Position numbers and translations under genes: made by a program | Shown: positions 8,239 through 16,852 of the stretch, one piece after another | Layout of the letters: each line of letters starts with the position of its first letter | How positions within the stretch are numbered: the first letter of the stretch is position 1 | Notes under the pieces: generated by a model | Told to the model about the DNA's origin: nothing | Database searches by the model: none | What the model saw: the letters and a program-made list of their open reading frames with translations, nothing else | NCBI GenBank assembly: GCA_963761775.1 | Contig: CAVXIF010000005.1 | Coordinates: forward strand, 66,755 to 130,754 | Direction of reading: 5' to 3' | Source of the DNA: Parerythrobacter_A sp963761775 | Lineage (GTDB): Bacteria > Pseudomonadota > Alphaproteobacteria > Sphingomonadales > Sphingomonadaceae | DNA length: 64,000 nucleotides

Positions 8239-9207
8239 TCAGTTGCCCTTTTTGTAACGCAGGCGCTTGGTCGGGGCGGGGCGATGGATCACTCGCTCGC
8301 GAACCACTTCCTCGACCACTTCGACTTCTTCGTAAACCGTTTCCGGCACGGTCACATATTCAACGTACTCGCGCACGACGGCGCGCTGTTCGACCGGCAC
8401 CAGCACCTGCACATACTGCACCGGGGCGGGGTAGTACCCGTATTGCGGCTGCTGCATGACATAGCCGCCATGGTGGTAGACCTGGCCGTATCCGCCGTGG
8501 CCATAGCCACCCTGTTGCGGATAATACTGGCCGCGTGATTGGCCCGCTTCGTACTGCGTCAGGTAGTCTTCGCAATATTCGCGCGCCTCGCGCTTGCCGG
8601 CCCCGCGATCGATGGCACTGCCACCCAGCACGCCGACCAGTCCGCCGATGCCTGCACCCAGCAAGGTGCCGCCGAGGCGTTGCCCGCTGCCCGCGATGCG
8701 ATTGCCGAGGACACCGCCCGCCGCCGCACCCAGAACGCCGCCGACAGCCGCGCTGCCACGGTCGCTGTTCTCGCCGCGCACGCGGTCATAGCATTCGTCC
8801 AGCCATGCTTCGCGGTCGTAGGAGGGCGCGGTCTGCTGGTAAGGCTGCTGCTGATACACCGGTGCCTGATCATGTTGCGTCTGGTAGCGCGGCGCTTGAT
8901 AGGGCTGCTCGACATACTGCGTTTCGTAGGTAGTCTGTTGCACAACGGGCGATGCCACATATTGCGGCGCCTGCTGCTGATACGGCACGGACTGCACCAC
9001 CGGCTGCGGCTGGAAAATCACCTGCTGCTGCGGCTGGGCCGCAGTTGGAACCCGCATGCCGGGTTCGCCCGGAACGGCAAATTCATAGCCCTGTGGCGGA
9101 TATTGCAGGTCCGGCTGCATCCCGTCATTGGCGAATGCGGGGGCCGCGATACCGAAAGCGACCCCTGCGAGCGCGCGTGCTGCAACGGATGGACGGGTGA
9201 TGCGCAT
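8239..9207 (-). CDS. Glycine-zipper envelope protein, Gln/Tyr/Pro-rich
   Basis: This secreted or outer-membrane-linked protein has 322 residues. Residues 1-26 form a signal peptide with an Ala-x-Ala cut (AFA then ND). The next 110 residues are rich in Gln, Tyr and Pro (many QQ and YQQ runs). Around residues 150-205 lies a glycine-zipper 2TM-like segment (AAVGGVLGAAAGGVLGNRI and LLGAGIGGLVGVLGG), of the kind found in SlyB/Rcn-type envelope proteins. The C-terminal part is Gly/Tyr/His-rich and ends with an acidic VPETVYEEVEVVEE stretch and a basic tail. The ATG at 9207 has GAGGGAA upstream and is followed by the signal peptide. Function is unknown; envelope integrity is a guess. Confidence 0.75.
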   Translation of the reverse strand: MRITRPSVAARALAGVAFGIAAPAFANDGMQPDLQYPPQGYEFAVPGEPGMRVPTAAQPQQQVIFQPQPVVQSVPYQQQAPQYVASPVVQQTTYETQYVEQPYQAPRYQTQHDQAPVYQQQPYQQTAPSYDREAWLDECYDRVRGENSDRGSAAVGGVLGAAAGGVLGNRIAGSGQRLGGTLLGAGIGGLVGVLGGSAIDRGAGKREAREYCEDYLTQYEAGQSRGQYYPQQGGYGHGGYGQVYHHGGYVMQQPQYGYYPAPVQYVQVLVPVEQRAVVREYVEYVTVPETVYEEVEVVEEVVRERVIHRPAPTKRLRYKKGN

Positions 9208-9360
9208 TGGTTCGTTTCCCTCAAATCTGGACGCCGCGCCATCGGAGTGCGACTCTGGAATTAAGGAAAAAGATACCATTGTTTCCCGCGCCGTCGCGGT
9301 GTTTGCGGGCAACTGTCCCGAAATGGGCCGTCTGGTAGTGGCGTCGGGTAGCCCAGCCAA

Positions 9361-9853
9361 TCAAGCCGATGATATCGCGGAAGAAATTGCTTCGGCCAAC
9401 AGCTCGACACCGGCAGCGTCCTCGGCATCGAAACGCGCGCGTATCGGGCTATCGAGATCGATGACGGCGATGACACGCCCGCCGTTGCGTACCGGCACCA
9501 CCAGTTCGGACTGTGTCAGCGCATCGCAGGCGATGTGTCCGGGAAACGTCGCGACATCCTCGACCAGCTGCGTTTCGCCTGTCGCTCGCCGCAACGCCGC
9601 ACACCCCTTCGCCCAGCGTAATGCGCAGGCAGGCGGGGCGACCGATAAACGGGCCGAGCACCAGCTCTTCGCCCGCGACGCGATAGAACCCGGCCCAGTT
9701 CAGGTCCGGCAGATATTCCGCCATCAGCGCGGCAATGTTCGCCATGTTGGCCACCGCATCGGTTTCGCCCTCGACCAGGCTGGCGGCGGCTGTCGCTAGC
9801 TGGCGATAGCGTTCGGGCTTGGTCAGGTCGGCATCGGGCGTAAAATCGAACAT
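9361..9853 (-). CDS. GAF-domain free methionine-(R)-sulfoxide reductase-like protein, frameshifted
   Basis: This is a GAF-domain protein of the free Met-R-sulfoxide reductase (fRMsr/YebR) type, which reduces free methionine sulfoxide in the cytoplasm. The first part reads from an ATG at 9853 through DLNWAGFYRVAGEELVLGPF and the catalytic-loop region ITLGEGVCG. Homology then jumps to another frame, with TGETQLVEDV, FPGHIACDALTQSE and VIAVIDLDSP. Removing one base near 9592-9600 restores a continuous family-length protein of about 163 residues, with the three family cysteines (CLR, GVCG, HIACD) present. I therefore read this as a single-base insertion, probably an assembly error. It diverges from the sugar dehydrogenase gene across 63 bases. 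Confidence 0.8.
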
Positions 9854-9916
9854 GGCGGATACGATAGCGACGCGTGGCATTGCGGCAAGGCGGCGCAGCA
9901 TCTATTCGCCAGGGCC

Positions 9917-11389
9917 ATGACCCGTCTCCGCAAAATCCTCATCGCCCTCCTCGTCATTGTCGTGCTGCTTGCCGCGCTTGTCTGGTGGGCGACGCGCGGG
10001 GATACCGCCTCGCTGTCGGTCGACGCCGTGACCGGCACCGATCCGCAGCTTGTCGATCCCGATGCGCAGACCATTCCGACCGTCAATATCGCCGAGCCCG
10101 TCGGCTGGGCCGATGGCGAGATCCCGGACGCGGCCGAGGGCTTGCAGGTGCAGCGTTTTGCCGAGGGCCTGGACCATCCGCGCGTCGTCTACACGCTGCC
10201 CAACGGCGATGTGCTGGTCACGCTGACCCGCGCGCCCGCCAAAGAGGGCAATGGCGGCATCACGGCGTGGATTGCGGGGCTGCTGATGGACAGCGCAGGC
10301 GCGGGCGGCGTTTCGCCCGATGAACTGGTGCTGCTGCGCGATGCGGATGGCGACGGGGTGGCCGAAGGGCGCTTCACCCTGTCCGACAGCCTTGCCTCGC
10401 CGTCGGGCATTGCTTGGGCCGACGACGTTCTTTACATCGCCAATCACGATGCGCTGGTGTCGTTTCCCTACACGCTGGGCGCGACCACGCTGGCCGGCAA
10501 AGCGAAGTCGCTGATGGAGCTGCCCGCCGCAGGGAACCACTGGATGCGCAATATCGCGCTCGATCCGGCGGGCGCGAATATCTACATCGCGGTCGGTTCC
10601 GATTCCAACATCGGCGAGAAAGGCATGGCGCGCGAAGAAGGCCGCGCGGCGATCCATGAATACAACATCGCGAGCGGGACGTCGCGCATTTACGGCGCAG
10701 GCCTGCGCAATCCTAACGGGCTGGACTGGAATCCCTGGAACGGCGAGCTGTGGACCACGGTGAACGAGCGCGACATGCTCGGCTCCGACCTGGTGCCCGA
10801 TTACCTGACCAATGTGCAGGTCGGCGCGCAATATGGCTGGCCGTGGGTCTATTGGGGCGACAACATCGACGAGCGCGTCGACAGCCCGATCCCGACCTTC
10901 GTGTCCTCCTATACCCGCACGCCCGAATACGCGCTTGGCCCGCATGTCGCCGCGCTCGGGCTGGCATTCACGCGCGAGGGGCACCGGATGGGCGCACGCT
11001 TTGCCAATGGCGCTTTCATCGCGCGGCATGGTTCGTGGAACCGCAAGCCTGCGTCGGGGTACGACGTGGTGTTCGTCGCCTATGATGAACGCGGCAATCC
11101 GCAGGGCAAGCCGCAGCCGGTGCTGACCGGCTTCCTGAACGGCGAAGGCGAGACACGGGGCCGGCCGACATGGGTGGCATGGGCGCAGGACGGCGCGCTG
11201 CTGGCCAGTGACGATACCGCAGGCATCATCTGGCGCGTGATGGCCCCCGGTGCCGCGCCTGCGCCCGCCATCGTGCAGGTGGAACGTGAACGCCTGCCGC
11301 CGCAGCGCCAGTTGCGCGGCGATCCGGCGGATGCGTTCAGCGAGGAATTCGCCCGCGAAAACCCGCCGGGCTTCGACACGCTGAACTGA
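9917..11389 (+). CDS. PQQ-dependent sugar dehydrogenase (sorbosone/glucose dehydrogenase family)
   Basis: This is a beta-propeller dehydrogenase of the soluble glucose/L-sorbosone dehydrogenase fold, 490 residues. Residues 7-24 form one hydrophobic anchor (an uncleaved membrane helix or signal peptide), so the catalytic domain is periplasmic. Propeller signatures include EGLDHPRVVYTLPNGDVLV, PSGIAWADDVLYIAN, GAGLRNPNGLDWNP, ELWTTVNERD and HGSWNRKPASGYDVVFV; the last two carry residues typical of PQQ and calcium binding. The substrate is uncertain, as most homologues are uncharacterised aldose sugar dehydrogenases. It ends 4 bases from the convergent acyl-CoA dehydrogenase stop, with no visible terminator between them. 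Confidence 0.85.
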   Translation: MTRLRKILIALLVIVVLLAALVWWATRGDTASLSVDAVTGTDPQLVDPDAQTIPTVNIAEPVGWADGEIPDAAEGLQVQRFAEGLDHPRVVYTLPNGDVLVTLTRAPAKEGNGGITAWIAGLLMDSAGAGGVSPDELVLLRDADGDGVAEGRFTLSDSLASPSGIAWADDVLYIANHDALVSFPYTLGATTLAGKAKSLMELPAAGNHWMRNIALDPAGANIYIAVGSDSNIGEKGMAREEGRAAIHEYNIASGTSRIYGAGLRNPNGLDWNPWNGELWTTVNERDMLGSDLVPDYLTNVQVGAQYGWPWVYWGDNIDERVDSPIPTFVSSYTRTPEYALGPHVAALGLAFTREGHRMGARFANGAFIARHGSWNRKPASGYDVVFVAYDERGNPQGKPQPVLTGFLNGEGETRGRPTWVAWAQDGALLASDDTAGIIWRVMAPGAAPAPAIVQVERERLPPQRQLRGDPADAFSEEFARENPPGFDTLN

Positions 11390-11393
11390 CTGG

Positions 11394-13137
11394 TCAGCCC
11401 GCGAGCTGTTCCGCCGTGAGGCTGTAGAACAGGTCCGCACCGCCCGTTGCGGCCGCTTTCAGTCCGGCGGCTTCGGGCACGATGTGGTCGAGGAAATAGC
11501 GGGTCGTGACCGGCTTGACTGCTGCCAGCACCGACTCCGTATCTTCTGCCACCGCCCGCTGTTGCCGCACCATCTGCCACGCGGCGACAGCCACAGCGGA
11601 CATGGTGCAGAACGGCACGCTGCCTGCAAGCCGGTCATCGAGCGAGCCTTCGTCGCGCATCCAGCGTGCAATCGCGGCGCAATCGCCCGCCAGCGCGAAC
11701 AGCGCCGGTTCGTCGGCACAGTCCCGCGCGATGTCTTCCATCAACTCGCCATAGACCGCGCCGTTTTCATACCCCAGCTTGCGCGTGACGAGGTCGGCGG
11801 CCTGGATGCCGTTGGTGCCTTCGTAGATGGGCGCGATCCGCGCATCGCGGTAATGCTGCGCCGCGCCGGTTTCCTCGACGAAGCCCATGCCGCCGTGGAC
11901 TTGCACGCCGATGCTGGCGACTTCGATGCCGGTATCGGTGCCCCATGCCTTTATCATCGGCACCAGCACGTCGCCACGCTGCTTCGCAGCCATATCGCCC
12001 AGCGTGCCGCGATCGACGCAGCCTGCGGTGTAATAGAGCAGCGCGCGCATCCCCTCGGTCAGCGATTTCATCCGCAGCAGCATCCGGCGCACGTCGGGGT
12101 GCTCGATGATCTTGCTGGGCGTCTTGTCGGTACCGCCCGCGCGCGCCGACTGGACCCGGTCCACCGCGTACCACATCGCCTGCTGCAACGCGCGTTCGGC
12201 GATCTGCACGCCCTGGCTGCCGACATTGATGCGCGCGTTGTTCATCATCGTGAACATGGCCATCAGCCCGCGGTTCTCCGTCCCGACCAGCTCGCCGATA
12301 CATTCGTCGTTATCGCCATAGGACATGACGCAGGTGGGCGAGGCGTTGATGCCCAGCTTGTGTTCCAGGCTGACGCAGCGCACGTCGTTGCGCGGCCCGA
12401 CCGTGCCATCGTCCGCGACGTGGTATTTGGGCACGAGGAACAGCGAAATGCCCGCGCTGCCCGCAGGGGCATCGGGCAGGCGCGCCAGCACGAGGTGGAC
12501 GATGTTCTTCGCCAGATCGTGCTCGCCCCAGGTGATGTAGATCTTCTGTCCCTTGATCGCGTATTTGCCCGCATGGGGACCATCCGCAATCGGGGTGGCG
12601 GTGGCGCGCAGGGCACCGACATCGCTGCCCGCCTGCGGTTCGGTCAGGTTCATCGTGCCCGACCATTCGCCACTCACCAGCTTGGGCAGGTATTTCGCCT
12701 GCTGCGCGTCGCTGCCGTGATGCTCCAGCGCCTCGATCGCGCCGACCGACAGCATCGGCAGGAGCGTGAAGGCCATGTTGGCCGTGCCCAGGTTTTCGAT
12801 GCACGTTGCAGGCGAGCGTGAAGGGCAGCCCCTGCCCGCCATGCGGCACGGGCGAGGCGATGGCGTTCCAGCCCTGCTCGACATAATGCTCGTACGCTTG
12901 CGTAAATCCGTCTGGCAGGCGGACGACACCGTTCTCCAGCTTCGCGCCTTCGGTATCGCCGATGCGGTTCAGCGGGGCGAATTCCCCGGCGGCAAACTGG
13001 CCCACGCCTTCCACGATGGCCTCCACCATATCGGGTTCGGCCGCCGCAAATTTCTCCGACTGCGCAAGCTCGGCGATGCCTGCGTTGACGCGGATGGCGA
13101 GCAGCTGATCCTGGGTGGCGGGGGTAAAGATGGTCAA
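11394..13137 (-). CDS. Acyl-CoA dehydrogenase (DmdC-like, with extended C-terminus), frameshifted
   Basis: This flavoprotein catalyses alpha-beta dehydrogenation of an acyl-CoA and passes electrons to ETF (etfA/etfB lie at 59-60.7 kb). It belongs to the long class of about 580 residues with an extra C-terminal domain, seen in DmdC and related enzymes. Motifs include SGTMNLTEPQAGSDVG (FAD-binding), KIYITWGEHDL, VHGGMGFVEETG and IAPIYEGTNGIQA, which contains the catalytic-base region. The start is a TTG at 13137 (TIFTPATQ) with AAAGG upstream. Frame is lost between GLPFTLACNV and ENLGTANMAF; deleting one base near 12801 restores it. This is probably a sequencing insertion. Substrate specificity is not predictable here. 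Confidence 0.88.
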
Positions 13138-13220
13138 GGGAAAGGCCTTTCTGGCTGCGTTTTATCGCAGGTAATGCGTTTTTTCGCAGATAGCAGGGGC
13201 GGATCGTATAGGGCGGGGCG

Positions 13221-14156
13221 ATGGACGGCAAGAACGCTACGGAACGGCTGGCAGCGGACGCGGGCGGCATTGCGCGCGCGGTTTCGATATTGAAACAGGG
13301 CGGACTGGTCGCGGTTCCGACCGAGACGGTGTACGGCCTCGCCGCGCGGGCCGACGATGCAGCGGCGGTGGCGCGGATCTATGCCGCGAAGGGGCGTCCG
13401 GCGATCAATCCGCTGATCGTGCATGTGGCCGATATAGCTGGCGCGCGCAGACTGGTGCAGTTTCCCGAAGCTGCGGAAACGCTGGCACGCGATGTCTGGC
13501 CCGGCCCGGTGACGCTGGTGCTGCCGATGCGCGAAAATACGGGCCTTGCCCCGCACGTCAGCGCCGGATTGCCGACGCTGGCGGTGCGCGTCCCTGCGCA
13601 TCCCGTGATGCAGGCACTGCTGGCGGCGTGCGGCTTTCCGCTCGCCGCGCCGTCCGCCAATCGCAGCGAGACGGTCAGCCCGACGACGGCAGCGCATGTG
13701 CTTGCGACGCTGGACGGACGGATCGACGCAGTGCTGGATGGCGGTCCGACCGCGCGCGGCGTGGAATCGACCATACTGGCGTTGCGCCAGGACACCATGG
13801 GCGCGCGATGGGAGGAGTTGCGACCCGGCCCGGTATCGCTGGGGCTCCCAGCCCAGGCTTCCTCATCGGCCTCGATAGAAGCGCCGGGCCAGATGCGGCG
13901 GCATTATGCGCCGGGCAAGCCGCTGCGGCTGGACGCCACGATGGGGCGCGAGGGCGAATATCTGATCGGTTTCGGCAAAGTAGCGGGCGATGTTTCGCTG
14001 TCGAAAAGTGGCGATCTTGCCGAGGCGGCGCAGCGCCTGTTCGCCTGCCTGCATCTCGCCGCTACGTCTGCACAGCCGCGCATCGCGGTGGCACCTGTTC
14101 CTCATGAGGGGGTAGGGCGCGCGATCAACGACCGGCTGGCCCGCGCCGCCGCCTGA
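13221..14156 (+). CDS. L-threonylcarbamoyladenylate synthase (Sua5/TsaC family)
   Basis: This enzyme makes threonylcarbamoyl-AMP from threonine, bicarbonate and ATP, the first step of t6A37 formation in ANN-decoding tRNAs. The 311-residue length indicates the long Sua5/YwlC form with a C-terminal extension rather than short TsaC. Motifs include VAVPTETVYGLAA (residues 32-44), the KGRP loop (AAKGRPAINPL), WPGPVTLVL, VRVPAHP and APSANRSETVSPTTAAHV. The start ATG has GGGCGGGGCG upstream. The gene is transcribed divergently from the acyl-CoA dehydrogenase over 83 bases and meets the convergent lipoprotein gene with 2 bases between stops. Confidence 0.95.
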   Translation: MDGKNATERLAADAGGIARAVSILKQGGLVAVPTETVYGLAARADDAAAVARIYAAKGRPAINPLIVHVADIAGARRLVQFPEAAETLARDVWPGPVTLVLPMRENTGLAPHVSAGLPTLAVRVPAHPVMQALLAACGFPLAAPSANRSETVSPTTAAHVLATLDGRIDAVLDGGPTARGVESTILALRQDTMGARWEELRPGPVSLGLPAQASSSASIEAPGQMRRHYAPGKPLRLDATMGREGEYLIGFGKVAGDVSLSKSGDLAEAAQRLFACLHLAATSAQPRIAVAPVPHEGVGRAINDRLARAAA

Positions 14157-14158
14157 GG

Positions 14159-14497
14159 TCAGTCGCGCGGACTGGCCGGAACGGACGGCATCAGCACCTG
14201 CATTTCGGCATAGAGCCGTTGCGCCCGTTCGCAGGCGCGGCGGTTGCCATCGGCGCAGTCTTCCTGCGCCTCCCCATATTCGCGGTCCAGCTTGCCAAGC
14301 TGCTCGTAACGTTCGCGCAATGCGCGGCCGCGTTTTTCGTCGCTTTCGGACTGGCTGGTGGTTGCCAGATCGACGGCTTTTCCAGCCACTTCGAAGGGTG
14401 CTTTCGCGACGTCGACCAATGTGCCGATGCAACCGCCAAGCAATGCACAGGCACCGATCAGCGGTGCGACACGATGGGCAAGAATCGCCATGTCCAT
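14159..14497 (-). CDS. Small lipoprotein of unknown function
   Basis: This 112-residue protein has an N-terminal signal ending in a lipobox (ALLGGC), so it should be lipidated at the cysteine and placed in the envelope. After it comes a short hydrophobic patch (TLVDVAKAPFEVAGKAVDLA), then a charged helical region (ESDEKRGRALRERYEQLGKLDREYGEA) with two cysteines (EDCADGNRRAC) and a proline-rich end. I chose the ATG at 14497; an in-frame ATG at 14491 is equally possible. It follows the DUF2807 lipoprotein gene and is probably cotranscribed with it. I do not recognise the family, and no function is proposed. Confidence 0.65.
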   Translation of the reverse strand: MDMAILAHRVAPLIGACALLGGCIGTLVDVAKAPFEVAGKAVDLATTSQSESDEKRGRALRERYEQLGKLDREYGEAQEDCADGNRRACERAQRLYAEMQVLMPSVPASPRD

Positions 14498-14535
14498 ACT
14501 TCTATCATCACACCCGCTTGCTGGCGCGTGAATTG

Positions 14536-15307
14536 TCAGTTCGCCGTCGCGCCCGTCGTAGTAGCGCTGGCATTGGCCGAGGGGCAGGACACGGTGCCCG
14601 AACCCGATGCGCTGACTGCACATTGTGCGGTGCCCGTGATGCGGATGTCGCCCGATCCCGAAACGTTCGCCGCAACCCGTTCGCGCGCTTCCAGCGTGAC
14701 CGTGCCGGAGCCAGACACCGCGATCGACGCCGTATCCGCGACCAGGCTGCTGAAATCGACATTGCTCGACCCCGATAGCGACAGGTCCAGCAGCCTGTGC
14801 CGTGCCCTGTCCGGCGAGCTGCCCCGAACCGCTGATATCGACGTCGAGCGTCTTGGCGGCGAAATTGGCGACTTGCATCGTGCTCGACCCGCTCATGGCG
14901 ATGCTGGCATCGGGTGCCATCGTGGCTGTCTCGATGCGGCCCGAGCCGGACATGTCCAGCGCACGCGGCGCGGGCATGGTCACGCGGATGATTGCGGCAT
15001 CGCCGCTGGACCAGCTGCCCGTTTCGCGCCCTATTTCCAGCGAGTCGCCTTCGAAGCGAAAGCGCACGGCATTGTCGGGGTCGTTTTCGACGGCGATGTC
15101 CAGCGTCGGGCCTTCGGTGATGATGACGGTATCGATCCCAGACAGACTCAACGCGGATATTTTCGCGGCTCCGGTATCGAGTTCGGCCAAGGGCACGCCG
15201 TCGAAGCCGCCGCCGTAGGACGTGGACGTTCCCGAACATGCGCCGAGTGAAACCGCTGCACCCGCGAAAAGGAATGCGGTGGCCAGTTTCGATAGGTTCC
15301 GTGCCAT
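14536..15307 (-). CDS. DUF2807 (GIN-domain) lipoprotein, frameshifted
   Basis: This secreted lipoprotein starts MARNLSKLA, with a lipobox ending SLGAC near residue 24, and carries a DUF2807 auto-transporter-adhesin-head-like beta-helix domain. Its repeats are typical: MSGSGRIE, MSGSSTMQV, ISGSGQLAG, then in another frame LSLSGSSNVDF, VSGSGTVTLE, VSGSGDIRITG and ASGSGTVSCP. The switch of frame after QLAGQGTAQ is best explained by one extra base near 14794, giving a protein of about 256 residues. Read without correction, translation runs on into the next lipoprotein gene. The function of DUF2807 proteins is unknown; the fold suggests a surface-exposed structural role. Confidence 0.78.
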
Positions 15308-15369
15308 GTTTAGCCCTCCCAAGCGGTGTGTTGCTTCATCAATACACCTGCTATCGTGTCCCGCGCAAG

Positions 15370-15404
15370 AAAAAAGGGCCGCGCTTCGTCAGCGCGACCC
15401 TTTA
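15370..15404 (-). terminator. Rho-independent terminator of carD
   Basis: On the minus strand a ten-base stem (GGGTCGCGCT pairing with AGCGCGGCCC, one G-T pair) closes a short GACG/ACGA loop and runs into TTTTTT. It lies about 30 bases after the carD stop and before the DUF2807 gene, so it should separate those two transcription units. Confidence 0.9.
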
Positions 15405-15432
15405 ATGCGGTTCCAGGAAAGGGGGGGGCAGA

Positions 15433-15963
15433 TCAGCCGTCCTCTTCCTCGGTGTTGTAATATTGCGGTGCGTGTTCGCGCAGCACGTCGAGGATCTTTT
15501 CCAGCGCGGCAGGCTCGTCGGTCTTTTCCATCGCCGCCAGTTCGCGCGCAAGGCGGCTGGAGGCGGCTTCGAAGATTTGCCGTTCGGAATAGCTTTGTTC
15601 GGGCTGATCTTCGGGGCGGAACAGGTCGCGCGTGACCTCGGCGATGCTGACCAGGTCGCCGGAATTGATCTTCGCTTCGTATTCCTGTGCGCGGCGGCTC
15701 CACATGGTGCGCTTGACCTTGGGCTTGGCCTTCAGCGTCTCCATCGCTTCCTTGAGCGTCTTGTCGCTCGACAGCTTGCGCATGCCGATCGATTCGACCT
15801 TGTTGGTTGGCACGCGCAACGTCATGCGTTCCTTTTCGAACCGCAGGACATACAGCTCCAGCTGCATCCCGGCGATTTCCTCGTTCTGCAATTCCATGAC
15901 CTTGCCGACCCCGTGCTTGGGATAAACGACATGGTCACCGACTTCGAAGACTAGCTTGGCCAT
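15433..15963 (-). CDS. CarD/CdnL family transcriptional regulator
   Basis: CarD-type proteins bind the RNA polymerase beta subunit and stabilise open promoter complexes, notably at rRNA and housekeeping promoters. The 176-residue protein has the N-terminal RNAP-interaction domain (FEVGDHVVYPKHGVGKV, residues 5-21) and the C-terminal helical DNA-binding domain with the conserved tryptophan in RTMWSRRAQEYEAKI. The C-terminus is acidic (NTEEEDG). The ATG at 15963 has GGAGCACCT upstream; longer in-frame starts add non-family sequence. It is monocistronic in appearance, with a 212-base leader region to fdxA and a strong terminator after it. Confidence 0.95.
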   Translation of the reverse strand: MAKLVFEVGDHVVYPKHGVGKVMELQNEEIAGMQLELYVLRFEKERMTLRVPTNKVESIGMRKLSSDKTLKEAMETLKAKPKVKRTMWSRRAQEYEAKINSGDLVSIAEVTRDLFRPEDQPEQSYSERQIFEAASSRLARELAAMEKTDEPAALEKILDVLREHAPQYYNTEEEDG

Positions 15964-16175
15964 AGGTGCTCCACGCGAGAGCGATACCGCAGTTCCCGTA
16001 TCCGACCGGGCGCGCATCGTATGCACGCCGGGCGCAGCAATGGAGAGACAGTGCGGTTCGCGATGTTGTTTACATTCGACGCCGGAACGCAATTATCCGT
16101 CCGGCGCTCGCACCATTATAACGCACACGCAGCAAAAATGCCATAGAGGATGGCGGGCCGTTCCCCCCGTATGGT

Positions 16176-16514
16176 TTAGTCGCCAGAACCCGGTTCGGCA
16201 GTAAAGAACTTTTCCATCTTGCCTTCGACGCCCTTGAAGTCGTCCGCGTCGGGCGGCGGAGCCTTCTGGCTGGTGATGTTGGGCCATTCGGCGGAATATT
16301 TGGTGTTCAGCTCCAGCAGCTTCTCCAGACCGTCCTCGGTATCGGGCAGGATGGCTTCGGCGGGGCATTCCGGCTCGCACACACCGCAGTCGATGCATTC
16401 GGACGGGTTGATGACCAGCATTGTTTCGCCTTCGTAGAAGCAATCGACCGGGCACACTTCGACACAATCGGTGTATTTGCATTTGATGCAGGCGTCGGTG
16501 ACGACGTAAGTCAT
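16176..16514 (-). CDS. fdxA: Ferredoxin FdxA (seven-iron type)
   Basis: This 112-residue ferredoxin is of the FdxA type common in alphaproteobacteria, carrying a 3Fe-4S and a 4Fe-4S cluster. Cysteines are visible in CIKCKYTDCVEVCPVDC (residues 9-25) and CIDCGVCEPECP (residues 40-51). The family C-terminal extension (LLELNTKYSAEWPNIT) is present. It is a cytoplasmic low-potential electron carrier; partners are not evident nearby. Its ATG overlaps the stop of the S4-domain gene by four bases, so it belongs to a three-gene leftward operon: helicase, S4 protein, fdxA. Co-occurrence of these three in order is familiar from sphingomonads. Confidence 0.95.
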   Translation of the reverse strand: MTYVVTDACIKCKYTDCVEVCPVDCFYEGETMLVINPSECIDCGVCEPECPAEAILPDTEDGLEKLLELNTKYSAEWPNITSQKAPPPDADDFKGVEGKMEKFFTAEPGSGD

Positions 16515-16852
16515 TGCGGCGTAGTCCTTTTGCTCGTCTTTGCCTGCGCTCCGTCGGGCGGACGCGGCGTTTGTTGCGCTGCTAGGGCGGTTGGGGCCGC
16601 CGGGTCAAGCGCGCGATAGCACGCCTGCGCCTCTGTTGCCGACCCCCGCCGTTCGGGCAGGGCGGTTATTTCCAGCACGCGGACGGTCCTGCCGATGGGC
16701 ACGGTCAACACGTCGCCGGTTCCAATCGGATGGCTGGTCCGCGTCACCCGTTGCCCGTTGCACCGCACATGCCCCGCCAGCACAATGCGTCCCGCGATGG
16801 CGCGGGACTTGGCCAGCCGCAGGCAGCACAGCAACCGGTCGATCCGCATCAC
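16511..16852 (-). CDS. RNA-binding S4 domain protein (HslR-like)
   Basis: This 113-residue protein has an S4 RNA-binding fold at the N-terminus (MRIDRLLCCLRLAKSRAIA, then GHVRCNGQRVTRTSHPI and GDVLTVPIG), as in Hsp15/HslR, which binds stalled 50S subunits carrying peptidyl-tRNA. The tail from about residue 80 is Ala/Pro-rich and disordered. Its ATG overlaps the helicase stop and its stop overlaps the fdxA start (both ATGA), so translation of the three genes is coupled. Whether it acts as a heat-shock ribosome rescue factor or in rRNA processing cannot be told from sequence. Confidence 0.88.
   Translation of the reverse strand: MMRIDRLLCCLRLAKSRAIAGRIVLAGHVRCNGQRVTRTSHPIGTGDVLTVPIGRTVRVLEITALPERRGSATEAQACYRALDPAAPTALAAQQTPRPPDGAQAKTSKRTTPQ

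Noticed and set aside
14159..15322. One long protein combining the DUF2807 lipoprotein and the small lipoprotein.
   Set aside because: The second half is a separate lipoprotein with its own lipobox; the join arises from a frameshift near 14794.
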